Source: an uncultured Burkholderiales bacterium
GTDB lineage: Bacteria > Pseudomonadota > Gammaproteobacteria > Burkholderiales > Burkholderiaceae_C
Reading direction: 5' to 3'
DNA: 64,000 nt
Assembly (NCBI GenBank): GCA_903870145.1
Contig: CAIQBO010000020.1
Location: 87,337-151,336, forward strand
The notes under the pieces were generated by a model, which worked only from the letters and a program-made list of their open reading frames with translations, was not told where the DNA came from and did not search any database. The translations under genes and the position numbers were made by a program. Shown one piece after another: positions 39,514 through 48,990 of this stretch; the stretch's first letter is position 1; each line of letters opens with the position of its first letter.

Positions 39514-40427
39514 AAGTAAGCCATGTCGGCCAACAAATTCAAGCTGATGTAAGTGGTGGCTGTGAACAAGACCACGCCTTGCACCACGGCGTAGTCGCGG
39601 TTGAACACGGCGTCCAAAATCAACTTGCCAAACCCTGGAATGGTAAAAACTTGCTCGGTCAATACGGCACCTGACAGCAAGGTTCCCAGCTCCAGCGCCC
39701 CCAAAGTGATGATGGGCGTCAGCGCATTGCGAAGTGCATGCTTGAGCACCACGGTGCGTTCGTTCAGGCCCTTGGCTCGGGCCGTTCGCACGTAGTCGGA
39801 CTGCATGACTTGCAACATGGCGCTGCGCGTGTGGCGCATCAGCACAGCGGCTATCGCATTGCCCAGCACGAAGGCGGGCATGATCATGCTGGCCAAGTTG
39901 GCTTTGAGATCTTCAAAGGGGCTGACGTAGCCCGAAGCAGGCAGCCACCCCAAGTGCACAGAGAACAACATGATCATCAAAATTCCCAACCAAAAGTTGG
40001 GTGTGGACAAGCCCCACAGTGCAAACACATTGGCTGCGTAATCCCAAAATTTGCCGCGCCCAACGGCCGATGCAATGCCAGCTGGAATGCCAATGATCAC
40101 CGCCACGCACATGGCTAAAAAAGCCAACTCTGCGGTGACCGGTAATTTTTGCAAGATCAAAGTCAATACGGGCGACTGCGTTCGCACCGACTCACCAAAA
40201 TCGCCCTGCAATACCCCAGCCACCCAATAGCCATAGCGCACTGGCAAGGGTTCGTCCAAATGCAACTTGGCCGTCAGGTAGGCCACCACGTTGGGGTCTT
40301 GCTCTTCACCCGCCAAAATTTTGGCGGGGTCGCCGGGCAACAGTTGCTGCAAGCCGAAGATCAGCATCGAGACCAACACCAAGGTTGGCAGGATGGCTGC
40401 TAAGCGCTTGAGCAAGTAGTCGGTCAT
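39486..40427 (-). CDS. Peptide/nickel-type ABC transporter permease (DppB-like)
   Basis: SDYVRTARAKGLNERTVVLKHALRNALTPIITLGALELGTLLSGAVLTEQVFTIPGFGKL. Confidence 0.93.
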   Translation of the reverse strand: MTDYLLKRLAAILPTLVLVSMLIFGLQQLLPGDPAKILAGEEQDPNVVAYLTAKLHLDEPLPVRYGYWVAGVLQGDFGESVRTQSPVLTLILQKLPVTAELAFLAMCVAVIIGIPAGIASAVGRGKFWDYAANVFALWGLSTPNFWLGILMIMLFSVHLGWLPASGYVSPFEDLKANLASMIMPAFVLGNAIAAVLMRHTRSAMLQVMQSDYVRTARAKGLNERTVVLKHALRNALTPIITLGALELGTLLSGAVLTEQVFTIPGFGKLILDAVFNRDYAVVQGVVLFTATTYISLNLLADMAYFWVNPRLRR

Positions 40428-41947
40428 GGCGCCATTTTCAGGCCCGTCACGCGCAGCAGCCCATCAGGCACGTTGCGCACGCCGGCCAGTTTGCCGTTGT
40501 AGGCCCACAGCCAATTGCGGTGATAGAGGTAAATCACAGGGCGCTCTTTGAGCACTTGCGCCGAGATTTGTTCCATGATTTTTTTGCGCTTGACCGGGTC
40601 ACGCTCTGCACGCGATTGGTTCATGAGCGCATCGGTCTCGGCGCTACAGTAGCCCGCATAGTTCAGGGGCTGTTTGCAGCCGTGAAAGCTGAACATGTTG
40701 CCATCGGGGTCAGGCCGGCCACTCCAAGACAGCACGTAGGCTTCAAAGTCGCCTTTGTCGGCCATGTTCAAAGAGGTGGCAAATTCCGTAGTTTGAATTT
40801 TCACATCAAAGCCGGCCTCACGCGACATGGCTTGAATCACCACGGCCAGGCGCTGCGCGTCCGAGGCTGTGGTGGTCACGAGTGTGAAACTGGGTTTGAC
40901 CACGCCGGCCTCTTTGAGCAAAGCCTTGGCTTTTTCAACGTCGCGTTTGGGCATGGGCACGTTCTTGGCATAAAACGCATTGGTGGGGGCCACCCATTGG
41001 TTGCCTACCAGAGCTTCGTTGTCCATCACCACTTGGGCCAAACCTTGACGGTCCAGAGACAACTCAAAGGCTTCACGCACCCGGGCATCGCGGCCCAATG
41101 GGTTTTTCTTGGCTTGCTCACTTTTCCCAACGTTGATGGTGATGCCTTGATAGCCAATTTCAGTGATGCGCGAGACCTTGTATTTTTTGTCCTTCATCAA
41201 GTTCTCCACATCGTTGGAGGCCATGCGCTCAATGAAATCGAGTTGACCCGATTTCAAATTGGCCAAGCGCACCGTGGCGTCCGGAATGGGGGTGTAGACA
41301 ACCTTGTCGAAATGGACGGCGTCTTTGTTCCAGTAGTTGGAAAACTTCTCCAGCACGATGCGGTCTTGCGCAACGCGCTCGGCAAATTTAAAAGGGCCTG
41401 AACACACGGGGTTGCTGCCAAATTTGTCGCCCGCTGCCTGCGCTGCTTTGGGTGAAACCATCATGCCTGCGCGGTCAGTCAACTGCGCGAGCAATGGTGC
41501 AAAAGGAGCGCTCAAATTCAATCGCACTGTAGAAGGGTCAATGACGTCAACGCTGGTGACTGGAGCCAATTCACCACGGCGGTTGGAGCCGGCCATGTTT
41601 TTGTGGCGCTCAATATTGAACTTGACTGCTGCTGCGTCGAGCTTTTCGCCATCATGAAACGTCACGCCTTGGCGAATTTTCAAGGTCAGCGCTTTGCTGT
41701 CGGCCGACCACTCATAGCTCGCGGCCAATTGCGGCAGGATGTTGAGCTTCTCGTCAATGTCAAACAACTTGTCGCACAAGGCGGAAAAAACAATGCGTCC
41801 GACAAAACTTCGCGCCAGTGTCGGGTCTAGTACATCAGGGTCTTCGGCCAGGCCCACGCGCAGAGTCTGCGCATTCAACAAGGCTGGGCTCAAAGCCATC
41901 AGCGCCAGCGCTGAAATCAGCCAATATTTTTTCGGTTTGAACAACAT
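40424..41947 (-). CDS. Peptide/nickel-type ABC transporter substrate-binding protein
   Basis: TLRVGLAEDPDVLDPTLARSFVGRIVFSALCDKLFDID; signal peptide. Confidence 0.92.
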   Translation of the reverse strand: MLFKPKKYWLISALALMALSPALLNAQTLRVGLAEDPDVLDPTLARSFVGRIVFSALCDKLFDIDEKLNILPQLAASYEWSADSKALTLKIRQGVTFHDGEKLDAAAVKFNIERHKNMAGSNRRGELAPVTSVDVIDPSTVRLNLSAPFAPLLAQLTDRAGMMVSPKAAQAAGDKFGSNPVCSGPFKFAERVAQDRIVLEKFSNYWNKDAVHFDKVVYTPIPDATVRLANLKSGQLDFIERMASNDVENLMKDKKYKVSRITEIGYQGITINVGKSEQAKKNPLGRDARVREAFELSLDRQGLAQVVMDNEALVGNQWVAPTNAFYAKNVPMPKRDVEKAKALLKEAGVVKPSFTLVTTTASDAQRLAVVIQAMSREAGFDVKIQTTEFATSLNMADKGDFEAYVLSWSGRPDPDGNMFSFHGCKQPLNYAGYCSAETDALMNQSRAERDPVKRKKIMEQISAQVLKERPVIYLYHRNWLWAYNGKLAGVRNVPDGLLRVTGLKMAP

Positions 41948-41980
41948 AAAAATTCTCCAATCAATGAAAGAACAAAAAAC

Positions 41981-43048
41981 TCAAGGTGTTTGCACAAAGG
42001 CAGACTGCAGTTGTAACAAATGTTGGGCGTTTGCGCTTGGGGGCGGCGCAAAAGAAAGATGGGCGGGCGCTGGCAAATCACGCCAAAAATGGCAAGCAAT
42101 CGCATGCCCTTGATTTTCCAATAAGGCAGGCACCTCTTGTGCGCAGCGCGCCTTGGCATGCGGGCACCGGGTGTGAAAGTGACAGCCCGTTGGCGGGTTT
42201 AATGGGCTGGGTACATCACCCCCGAGCAAGCTGCGCTGGGTTGGCAAGCCCGGGTTGGGCCGAGGAATGGCGCTGAGCAAGGCTTGCGTGTAGGGGTGAC
42301 TGGGCCGCTCAAACAATTGATCTTTGTCTGCCAGTTCCACCACGCGCCCCAGGTACATCACTGCCACTCGGTGCGAAATGTGTTTGACCACCGCCAAATC
42401 ATGGGCAATGAACAAATAAGCCAAGCCTAAGCGGCGCTGCAAGTCTTGCAGCAAGTTCACCACTTGCGCTTGCACCGAGACATCCAAAGCAGACACCGCT
42501 TCGTCGCACACAATCAACTGGGGCTCAACAGCCAAGGCCCTTGCTATGCCAATGCGTTGGCGCTGGCCACCCGAGAATTCATGCGGGTAGCGCTGTGCGT
42601 GCTCAGGCGCCAAGCCAACTGTTTGCAGCAACTCTTGCACGCGCTGCGCGTGCCGCCCCATGTGCAATTGGTGCAGCTGCAGTGGCTCGCTCAAGCATTG
42701 AGACACCGTCATGCGCGGGTTCAGCGATGAGAACGGGTCTTGAAAAATGATTTGCATGCCTTTGCGCTGAGCTCGCAGTTGCGCCGCTGACAGCTGAGCT
42801 AAATCTTGACCTGCAAAGGTCACTCTGCCCAAAGTGGGTTCAATCAAGCGCAGCACCAAACGCCCCAGCGTGGATTTTCCGCAGCCCGACTCACCCACCA
42901 CGCCCAAGGTCTCTCCAGCGCGAAGGCTCAAATCAATGCCGTCAACGGCATGCACAGCAGCTTGCGTGCGGCCCAGCCAACCCCGGTTCACGGGGAAGTG
43001 TTTCACCAAGCCTTGGACTTGGAGTAAAGGTGTTTCAGTGCTTGGCAT
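41981..43048 (-). CDS. Peptide ABC transporter ATP-binding protein (DppF-like)
   Basis: [59 protein letters not shown]-terminal Cys-rich oligo domain. Confidence 0.93.
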   Translation of the reverse strand: MPSTETPLLQVQGLVKHFPVNRGWLGRTQAAVHAVDGIDLSLRAGETLGVVGESGCGKSTLGRLVLRLIEPTLGRVTFAGQDLAQLSAAQLRAQRKGMQIIFQDPFSSLNPRMTVSQCLSEPLQLHQLHMGRHAQRVQELLQTVGLAPEHAQRYPHEFSGGQRQRIGIARALAVEPQLIVCDEAVSALDVSVQAQVVNLLQDLQRRLGLAYLFIAHDLAVVKHISHRVAVMYLGRVVELADKDQLFERPSHPYTQALLSAIPRPNPGLPTQRSLLGGDVPSPLNPPTGCHFHTRCPHAKARCAQEVPALLENQGHAIACHFWRDLPAPAHLSFAPPPSANAQHLLQLQSAFVQTP

Positions 43049-44036
43049 AGGGCATCAAAATGTCTGCCTTCAAGGGCGCACGCAAACACGCGCTCCAATG
43101 GCCCTGCGTTAAATCACGCAGCTGGGGTTTTTCGGTTTTGCATCTGTCTTGAACAAAGGGGCAGCGCTGTGCAAAGGCACAGCCCTGTGGCCTGTGCAGG
43201 GGGTTAGGTACTTGACCTTCAATCGAAGCCAGACGTTCTTGCTGTGCATCTAAGCGCGCAATCGAGCCAAGCAAACCGACTGTATAGGGGTGCTGCGGCG
43301 TGTCAAACAAAGCTTGCACTGGTGCTTGCTCGACCACTTGTCCGGCATACATGACCACCACTTGGTCGGCCATTTCAGCCACCACACCCAAATCATGGGT
43401 GATCAAAATGATGGCGGTGTCCGTTTCTTTTTGCAAACTGCGCATCAAGTCCAAAATTTGCGCTTGAATCGTTACGTCCAAGGCCGTGGTGGGCTCATCA
43501 GCGATCAAGAGTTGAGGCTCGCAAGAAAGCGCCATGGCAATCATCACACGCTGGCGCATGCCGCCAGACAGTTGGTGCGGATAGTCGTCCATGCGTTTTT
43601 CTGGGGCTGGTATGCGCACTTTTTGCAGCATCTCTAAAGCGCGCGCTTGTGCTTGCACGTGGTTCAAGGGGCGGTGACGCATGAGGCCTTCGACAATTTG
43701 CTCGCCAACCGTGAAGGCCGGATTGAGCGAGGTCATGGGCTCTTGAAAAATCATGGCCATGCGGTTGCCGCGCAAGTTTTGCAATGTGCTTTGCGCTGCG
43801 CCCACAAGCTCTTGCCCTTCAAATTGAATCGAGCCGCCGCGAATGCTGCCTGCCGGCTTGGCAAGCAAGCCCATGATGGACAGCGATGTCACGCTTTTGC
43901 CGCAGCCCGACTCGCCCACAATGGCCAGAGTTTGGCCAGCTTGCACGCTGAAACTCACGCCGTCCACGGCGGCCAATTCGCCGTCGTCGGTGTCAAAACT
44001 GGTGCGCAGATCACGCACTTGAAGAATGTGGGTCAT
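43035..44036 (-). CDS. Peptide ABC transporter ATP-binding protein (DppD-like)
   Basis: [59 protein letters not shown] at 44036. Confidence 0.93.
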   Translation of the reverse strand: MTHILQVRDLRTSFDTDDGELAAVDGVSFSVQAGQTLAIVGESGCGKSVTSLSIMGLLAKPAGSIRGGSIQFEGQELVGAAQSTLQNLRGNRMAMIFQEPMTSLNPAFTVGEQIVEGLMRHRPLNHVQAQARALEMLQKVRIPAPEKRMDDYPHQLSGGMRQRVMIAMALSCEPQLLIADEPTTALDVTIQAQILDLMRSLQKETDTAIILITHDLGVVAEMADQVVVMYAGQVVEQAPVQALFDTPQHPYTVGLLGSIARLDAQQERLASIEGQVPNPLHRPQGCAFAQRCPFVQDRCKTEKPQLRDLTQGHWSACLRAPLKADILMPYAKH

Positions 44037-44052
44037 GCCTTGGGCGCTGTGC

Positions 44053-44766
44053 TCATGGCTTGAGCCGGGCTTGGTGAAAGCGTTCAATCTGCGCTTCAAT
44101 CAGGCTGCGGTCGGTCAAGCCCACGGGGTTGTGGCGTCCTGGCAAGCAGGTTAAAAAAGGCTGAAAGCGCTCTAAGCTTTTTTCAAGCAAACGCTTTAAT
44201 TCAAGCACGGGCTCGGCATGATCGTCAACGCGCAAATCCAGTTGCAAATAGTCTTCATCGGCCTGAATTTTCAGAGCCGCTGATTGCTTGCCGCGCTTGT
44301 CACCGCCGGCATCTTCTCCGGCCTGCAGGGCTTGCAGCAAACGCTCAGCCAAAGGTGCGCCCGCGGCGGCTTGAAAGGCGCGTGCGGTTTCTTCCAGCAC
44401 TTGGGGGCCGGCCAGCATGTTGCCCGCAATACTGAAATCATCGCCCGCCATGTGCCCGCACCAGTCAATGCAAGCGGTGCCCGTGTGCGCAACAGGCAAG
44501 CCCTGTGCGGGCAGCAGATGCACTTGGCGTTGCGCTCGCCCTTCGTCTGTGAGCAGCAGTTCATGCATGACTTGGGCCGCGCTCAAGCCGCTTTGCATCA
44601 GTTGCAAGCCCAGCGGGCCAAACAACGGGTTCATGAGAGCTTGGGTTGACAGTGCACCCACACCGCGCTGTGTGTGCACGCACAATGCGCCTACGGCAAA
44701 AAAGCGTGATGCAATGGCCACGCCAAATTGGCCATCGGGTGTGCGCGCAAGAATAGACCATGTCAT
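44053..44766 (-). CDS. DUF1028 family protein (Ntn-hydrolase-like)
   Basis: MTWSILARTPDGQFGVAIASRFFAVGALCVHTQRGVGALSTQALMNPLFG. Confidence 0.88.
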   Translation of the reverse strand: MTWSILARTPDGQFGVAIASRFFAVGALCVHTQRGVGALSTQALMNPLFGPLGLQLMQSGLSAAQVMHELLLTDEGRAQRQVHLLPAQGLPVAHTGTACIDWCGHMAGDDFSIAGNMLAGPQVLEETARAFQAAAGAPLAERLLQALQAGEDAGGDKRGKQSAALKIQADEDYLQLDLRVDDHAEPVLELKRLLEKSLERFQPFLTCLPGRHNPVGLTDRSLIEAQIERFHQARLKP

Positions 44767-44901
44767 GAGTGAAGCTCAACTTTCAAGCGGGGAAACTCCT
44801 TGCTGCGCAGCTAACGCAACTGTGTGATTAAATCACGCTTGCCCTTCATGCCCTGTGCGCTGTGTTATCAGACCTCGCCGTGCTATTCTTATCTTTCGAT
44901 C

Positions 44902-45669
44902 ATGATTGGAAAACCCAACTGTCTTGTCCTATGCGGACTGAGTGCATTGTTTGTGCAGGCCAGCGCATGGGCCGCGCAAGTCAGCGTGGCGGTGGCTGCC
45001 AATTTTGCAGCGCCTGCGCAAATGCTTGCAGCAGAATTTGCCCGCACAACAGGGCATAAAGCGGTTGTTTCTGTGGGGTCCAGCGGAAAGATCTACGCTC
45101 AAATTAAGAATGCTGCGCCCTATGATTTTTTCATGTCGGCAGATGCGCAAACCCCTGCCAAGTTAGAAAGCGAAGGCTGGGCTGTGGTGGGCTCAGGTTT
45201 TACTTATGCCACTGGGCGTTTGGTGCTCTGGAGCATGAACCCCCAACTCGTGGACCCCGAGGGCGCAGTCTTGCGCCTTGGCGGCCACATCAAGTTTGAC
45301 AAAATTGCGCTGGCCGACCCCAAGCTGGCCCCTTATGGTTTGGCGGCCGAACAAGTCATGCAAAAGCTAGGTGTCTACGAGCTCCTCAAAAGCAAATTCG
45401 TGCACGGCGAGAACATCGCCCAGACCTACCAGTTTGTGGCCACACAAAATGCTCAAATTGGCTTTGTGGCTTTGTCTCAAGTCTGGCTCCAGGGCCGTTT
45501 GAAAGAAGGCTCGGCATGGCAGGTGCCAAGCCACCTGCACAGCCCCATCAGGCAAGATGCGATCATGTTGAAAAAAGCCAAAGAAAATCCCGCTGCTGCA
45601 GCTTGGGCTGCATTCATTCAAACCGAGAAAGCCAAAGTGATCATTCGCAATTTCGGGTATGAAAGCTGA
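44902..45669 (+). CDS. modA: Molybdate ABC transporter substrate-binding protein
   Basis: VSVAVAANFAAPAQMLAAEFARTTGHKAVVSVGSSGKIYAQIKNAAPYDFFMSAD. Confidence 0.93.
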   Translation: MIGKPNCLVLCGLSALFVQASAWAAQVSVAVAANFAAPAQMLAAEFARTTGHKAVVSVGSSGKIYAQIKNAAPYDFFMSADAQTPAKLESEGWAVVGSGFTYATGRLVLWSMNPQLVDPEGAVLRLGGHIKFDKIALADPKLAPYGLAAEQVMQKLGVYELLKSKFVHGENIAQTYQFVATQNAQIGFVALSQVWLQGRLKEGSAWQVPSHLHSPIRQDAIMLKKAKENPAAAAWAAFIQTEKAKVIIRNFGYES

Positions 45670-45672
45670 GCT

Positions 45673-46356
45673 ATGTTGTTAACTCCTGAATCTTGGCAAG
45701 CCATTGCCCTGACCTTGAAGTTGGCGGGCCTGACCACCCTGGCGTTGCTGCTCATTGCAACGCCGCTGGCTTGGTGGTTGGCGCAAACTTCTTCACGTTG
45801 GCGCGCGCCCATCACAGCCTTGGTGACTTTGCCCTTGGTCTTGCCTCCCACAGTATTAGGCTTTTATTTGTTGGTGTTGATGGGCCCCAATGGCCCTTTG
45901 GGCCAACTGACTCAGGCCTTGGGCTGGGGCGTTTTGTCGTTCACATTCACGGGCTTGTTGATCGGATCGATTTTTTTCTCCTTGCCATTTTCAGTGCAAC
46001 CTTTGCAGCACGCCTTTCAAGCCATGGGCGCGCGGCCTATGGAAGTGGCTGCGACTTTGCGTGCCAGCCCGTGGGATGCATTTTTCAGCGTGGCCTTGCC
46101 CATGGCCAGGCCCAGCATGCTCACAGCAGCCATTTTGACCTTCGCGCACACGGTGGGGGAGTTCGGGGTAGTGCTCATGATCGGGGGCAATATTCCGGGG
46201 CAAACAGGCGTCCTTTCAACGCAAATTTACGGCCATGTTGAAGCCATGGAATACGCACAAGCCCATGTCTTGGCAGCAGGCATGCTGGTCTTTTCTTTTG
46301 CGGTTTTGTGGGGCTTGTCGTGGTTTGGCCAGCGTACCCCGCGCCTCATGCCCTGA
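45673..46356 (+). CDS. modB: Molybdate ABC transporter permease
   Basis: [47 protein letters not shown]. Confidence 0.95.
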   Translation: MLLTPESWQAIALTLKLAGLTTLALLLIATPLAWWLAQTSSRWRAPITALVTLPLVLPPTVLGFYLLVLMGPNGPLGQLTQALGWGVLSFTFTGLLIGSIFFSLPFSVQPLQHAFQAMGARPMEVAATLRASPWDAFFSVALPMARPSMLTAAILTFAHTVGEFGVVLMIGGNIPGQTGVLSTQIYGHVEAMEYAQAHVLAAGMLVFSFAVLWGLSWFGQRTPRLMP

Positions 46357-46374
46357 AGCTGGATACGAGTGTCC

Positions 46375-47475
46375 ATGAACGCGTCAAACCAGATCCGATT
46401 GAGTCTTCCAAGAGCCGACTTTGAGCTGTCTGTAGACCTCTTGTTGCCAGCCCAGGGCATCACCGCCATTTACGGCGCATCGGGCTCGGGTAAAACGAGT
46501 TTGCTGCGCGCGGTGGCCGGTTTGGAGCGCGCCAAACACAGCTTGATTCGCATTGCCGGGCAGACTTGGCAAGACGACTCGGCCGCTGTATTTGTGCCCA
46601 CCTGGCAAAGGTCCTTGGGCTATGTCTTTCAGGAAGCCAGTTTGTTGACGCACCTCGATGTGCGTGGCAATTTGGAATTTGGTTTGCGCCGAACCCAGAG
46701 CATGGGGGCAGACTCGCCTGCGCAGGCGCAGCAAATTTTGAACAACGCGGTGGCCTTGATGGGCATTGGCCATTTGTTGCAAAGAAAAGTGCTGCAGTTG
46801 TCCGGCGGTGAGCGCCAGCGCGTGGCCATCTGCAGGGCCGTGGCCACACAGCCCAGCGTGTTGTTGATGGACGAGCCTTTGGCCTCATTGGGGCAAGAGC
46901 ACAAAACAGAAATCCTGCCGTGGCTTGCGCGCTTGCGTGATGAGCTGCAAATTCCGATGCTGTATGTCACGCATTCAGCCGACGAAGTAGCGCGCTTGGC
47001 GGACCACTTGGTGGTGCTCGAGCACGGCCAAGTCAAAGCCTCGGGCGGCGTTGCCAGCGTGCTCTCGCAAGTGGTCAATCCGGTGGTAGTGGGCGAAGAT
47101 GCAGGCGCCTTGTTAAGTGGCCAAGTGGCTGCCACAGAGCAACAGTGGCACTTGGCGCGTGTTGATTTTGCAGGCGGCAGCGTTTGGCTGCGCGATGCAG
47201 GCTTGACGATTGGCACCCCCGTGCGAATTCGAATTTTGGCGCGCGACGTGAGCTTGTCTTTGGTGCAGCCTGAGCACACCAGCATTCAAAATCACATCGC
47301 TTGTGTGGTGCAAAGCATCACTGCAGACGCCCACCCCTCACAGGCCTTGCTCAGTTTGAAATGTGGCGACTCCGTCTTGTTGGCGCGCCTGACGCAGCGT
47401 GCTGTTCACGCGCTTGGCTTGCAGCTAGGCACGCAGGTTTGGGCTCAGGTCAAGTCGGTGGCTTTGATTGAGTGA
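46375..47475 (+). CDS. modC: Molybdenum ABC transporter ATP-binding protein
   Basis: GASGSGKTSLLRAVAGLERAKHSLIRIAGQTWQDD; LSGGERQRVAICRAVA; C-terminal Mop-like domain. Confidence 0.95.
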   Translation: MNASNQIRLSLPRADFELSVDLLLPAQGITAIYGASGSGKTSLLRAVAGLERAKHSLIRIAGQTWQDDSAAVFVPTWQRSLGYVFQEASLLTHLDVRGNLEFGLRRTQSMGADSPAQAQQILNNAVALMGIGHLLQRKVLQLSGGERQRVAICRAVATQPSVLLMDEPLASLGQEHKTEILPWLARLRDELQIPMLYVTHSADEVARLADHLVVLEHGQVKASGGVASVLSQVVNPVVVGEDAGALLSGQVAATEQQWHLARVDFAGGSVWLRDAGLTIGTPVRIRILARDVSLSLVQPEHTSIQNHIACVVQSITADAHPSQALLSLKCGDSVLLARLTQRAVHALGLQLGTQVWAQVKSVALIE

Positions 47476-48280
47476 TGCGGTCACTGGCGCCTAAGCGAGC
47501 AGACAAGCGCTCTGCGGCCTCGCGCATGGCTTTGGCTTGTGCGCTGCCAAAGCGTGTGTCAATTTGCGAAGTGGCCCCGATCGCAGCCAAGGCCAGCACA
47601 AGCTTGCCAAAACCATCAAACACCGGCACCGCGATGGCGCTGATGCCTGCGATCAACTCATCGCGCACGCTGGCCATGCAGTTTTTGCGAATCGTCTCCA
47701 ACTCCAGGGCAAAAGCTGCCTCGCCAAACGCGCTGTGCTGCGCCTCTTTTTCTAAGGCGGCCAGAACCACTGCGGGATCTTTGTAAGCTGCAAAAATTTT
47801 GCCAGTTCCGGTATAACGCAAAGAAGCCGGGATGCCGTGGCGCATGCTCACGTGCACGGTGCTGGGGCCTTCTTCCACACGGATGATCACCGGCCCCTCC
47901 GCCCCCCAGACTGCTGCCGAGACGGTGCATCCCACCCTCAGGGCCAATGGGGGCAACTCGGCAATGGCCAGACGCACGGGGTCCACTTGCTGCAAGCTGA
48001 TCAAACCCAGCTCCATCGACAATGGCCCCAAACCATAGTGACCACTTACCAAGTCTTGCTCAATCAAGCCCAGTTTGCCAAAGCTGACCAAGTAAGGGTG
48101 GGCTTTGGCAGGGGTCATGCCGGCCTCGCGGGCCAAGTCCTTCAAAGCCATGCGCCGACCCGTGTGCGCCAAAGCCTTGAGCAATTGCCCGCCCACTTCC
48201 ACACTCTGTATGCCACGCGAAGCCCGGGCTTCAGGAGCCTGCACAGCGTCGGGCAAGAGGTCTTTGAGAGGCAGTTTCAT
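47450..48280 (-). CDS. IclR-family transcriptional regulator
   Basis: RGIQSVEVGGQLLKALAHTGRRMALKDLAREAGMTPAKAHPYLVSFGKLGLIEQD; ATG at 48280. Confidence 0.92.
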   Translation of the reverse strand: MKLPLKDLLPDAVQAPEARASRGIQSVEVGGQLLKALAHTGRRMALKDLAREAGMTPAKAHPYLVSFGKLGLIEQDLVSGHYGLGPLSMELGLISLQQVDPVRLAIAELPPLALRVGCTVSAAVWGAEGPVIIRVEEGPSTVHVSMRHGIPASLRYTGTGKIFAAYKDPAVVLAALEKEAQHSAFGEAAFALELETIRKNCMASVRDELIAGISAIAVPVFDGFGKLVLALAAIGATSQIDTRFGSAQAKAMREAAERLSARLGASDRITQSKPPT

Positions 48281-48325
48281 AGAAGGATTGTGGCCCAACA
48301 AAGGCCAAAAAATGGCTCAATTCGG

Positions 48326-48397
48326 GTTTCTACCTAATAGAATTCATTTGTCAATTCTGAATTATCCAGATAAGATGAAGCTTCGTTTCTAACTAAT
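48326..48397. promoter_or_regulatory. Candidate IclR-responsive control region with repeated GTTTCTA(C/A)CTAAT motif
   Basis: GTTTCTACCTAAT (48326-48338) and GTTTCTAACTAAT (48385-48397); also AGAATT-N8-AATTCT (48339-48358) in the divergent intergenic region. Confidence 0.4.
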
Positions 48398-48437
48398 CAA
48401 TTTGTCTATAACGAATTTTCAAGAACGAATCCAAGCC

Positions 48438-48980
48438 ATGAAAATAGATCGCATTCACCACGTTGCTTACCGCTGCAAAGATGCCAAAGAAACCGTAGAT
48501 TGGTACGTCAGGCACTTGAACATGGACTTTGTTTTGGCCATTGCCGAAAACCAAGTGCCTTCGACCAAAGCGCCAGACCCCTACATGCACTTGTTTCTCG
48601 ATGCCGGCCATGGCAACGTGCTGGCCTTCTTCGAGTTGCCCAATTCGCCAGACATGGGGCGCGATGCCAACACGCCAGACTGGGTGCAGCACATTGCTTT
48701 CAAAGTCGACAGCGTCCAAACATTGGAAGACACCAAGGCCCGCTTGCAAGCCGCGGGCATCGAGGTCATTGGCGTGACCGATCACACTATTTTCAAAAGC
48801 ATTTATTTCTTTGACCCCAATGGCCACCGCCTTGAATTGGCCGCCGATGTGGGAACGCCCGAGATGTACCAAAAACTCGACGCGGTGAAGTGGGACATGC
48901 TCGAAGAATGGAACAAAACCAAGCGCGCACCCACGCATGCGGCTTGGATGCACGACAAAGAATTCCACCCAGCACATTGA
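48438..48980 (+). CDS. VOC/glyoxalase-fold dioxygenase-like protein
   Basis: IDRIHHVAYRCKDAKETVDWYVRHLNMDFVLAIAENQ; IYFFDPNGHRLELAADV. Confidence 0.85.
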   Translation: MKIDRIHHVAYRCKDAKETVDWYVRHLNMDFVLAIAENQVPSTKAPDPYMHLFLDAGHGNVLAFFELPNSPDMGRDANTPDWVQHIAFKVDSVQTLEDTKARLQAAGIEVIGVTDHTIFKSIYFFDPNGHRLELAADVGTPEMYQKLDAVKWDMLEEWNKTKRAPTHAAWMHDKEFHPAH

Positions 48981-48990
48981 GGGTTTTGCC

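Noticed and set aside
40520-41401. 293-aa plus-strand ORF
   Set aside because: Antisense shadow of the peptide-binding protein gene.
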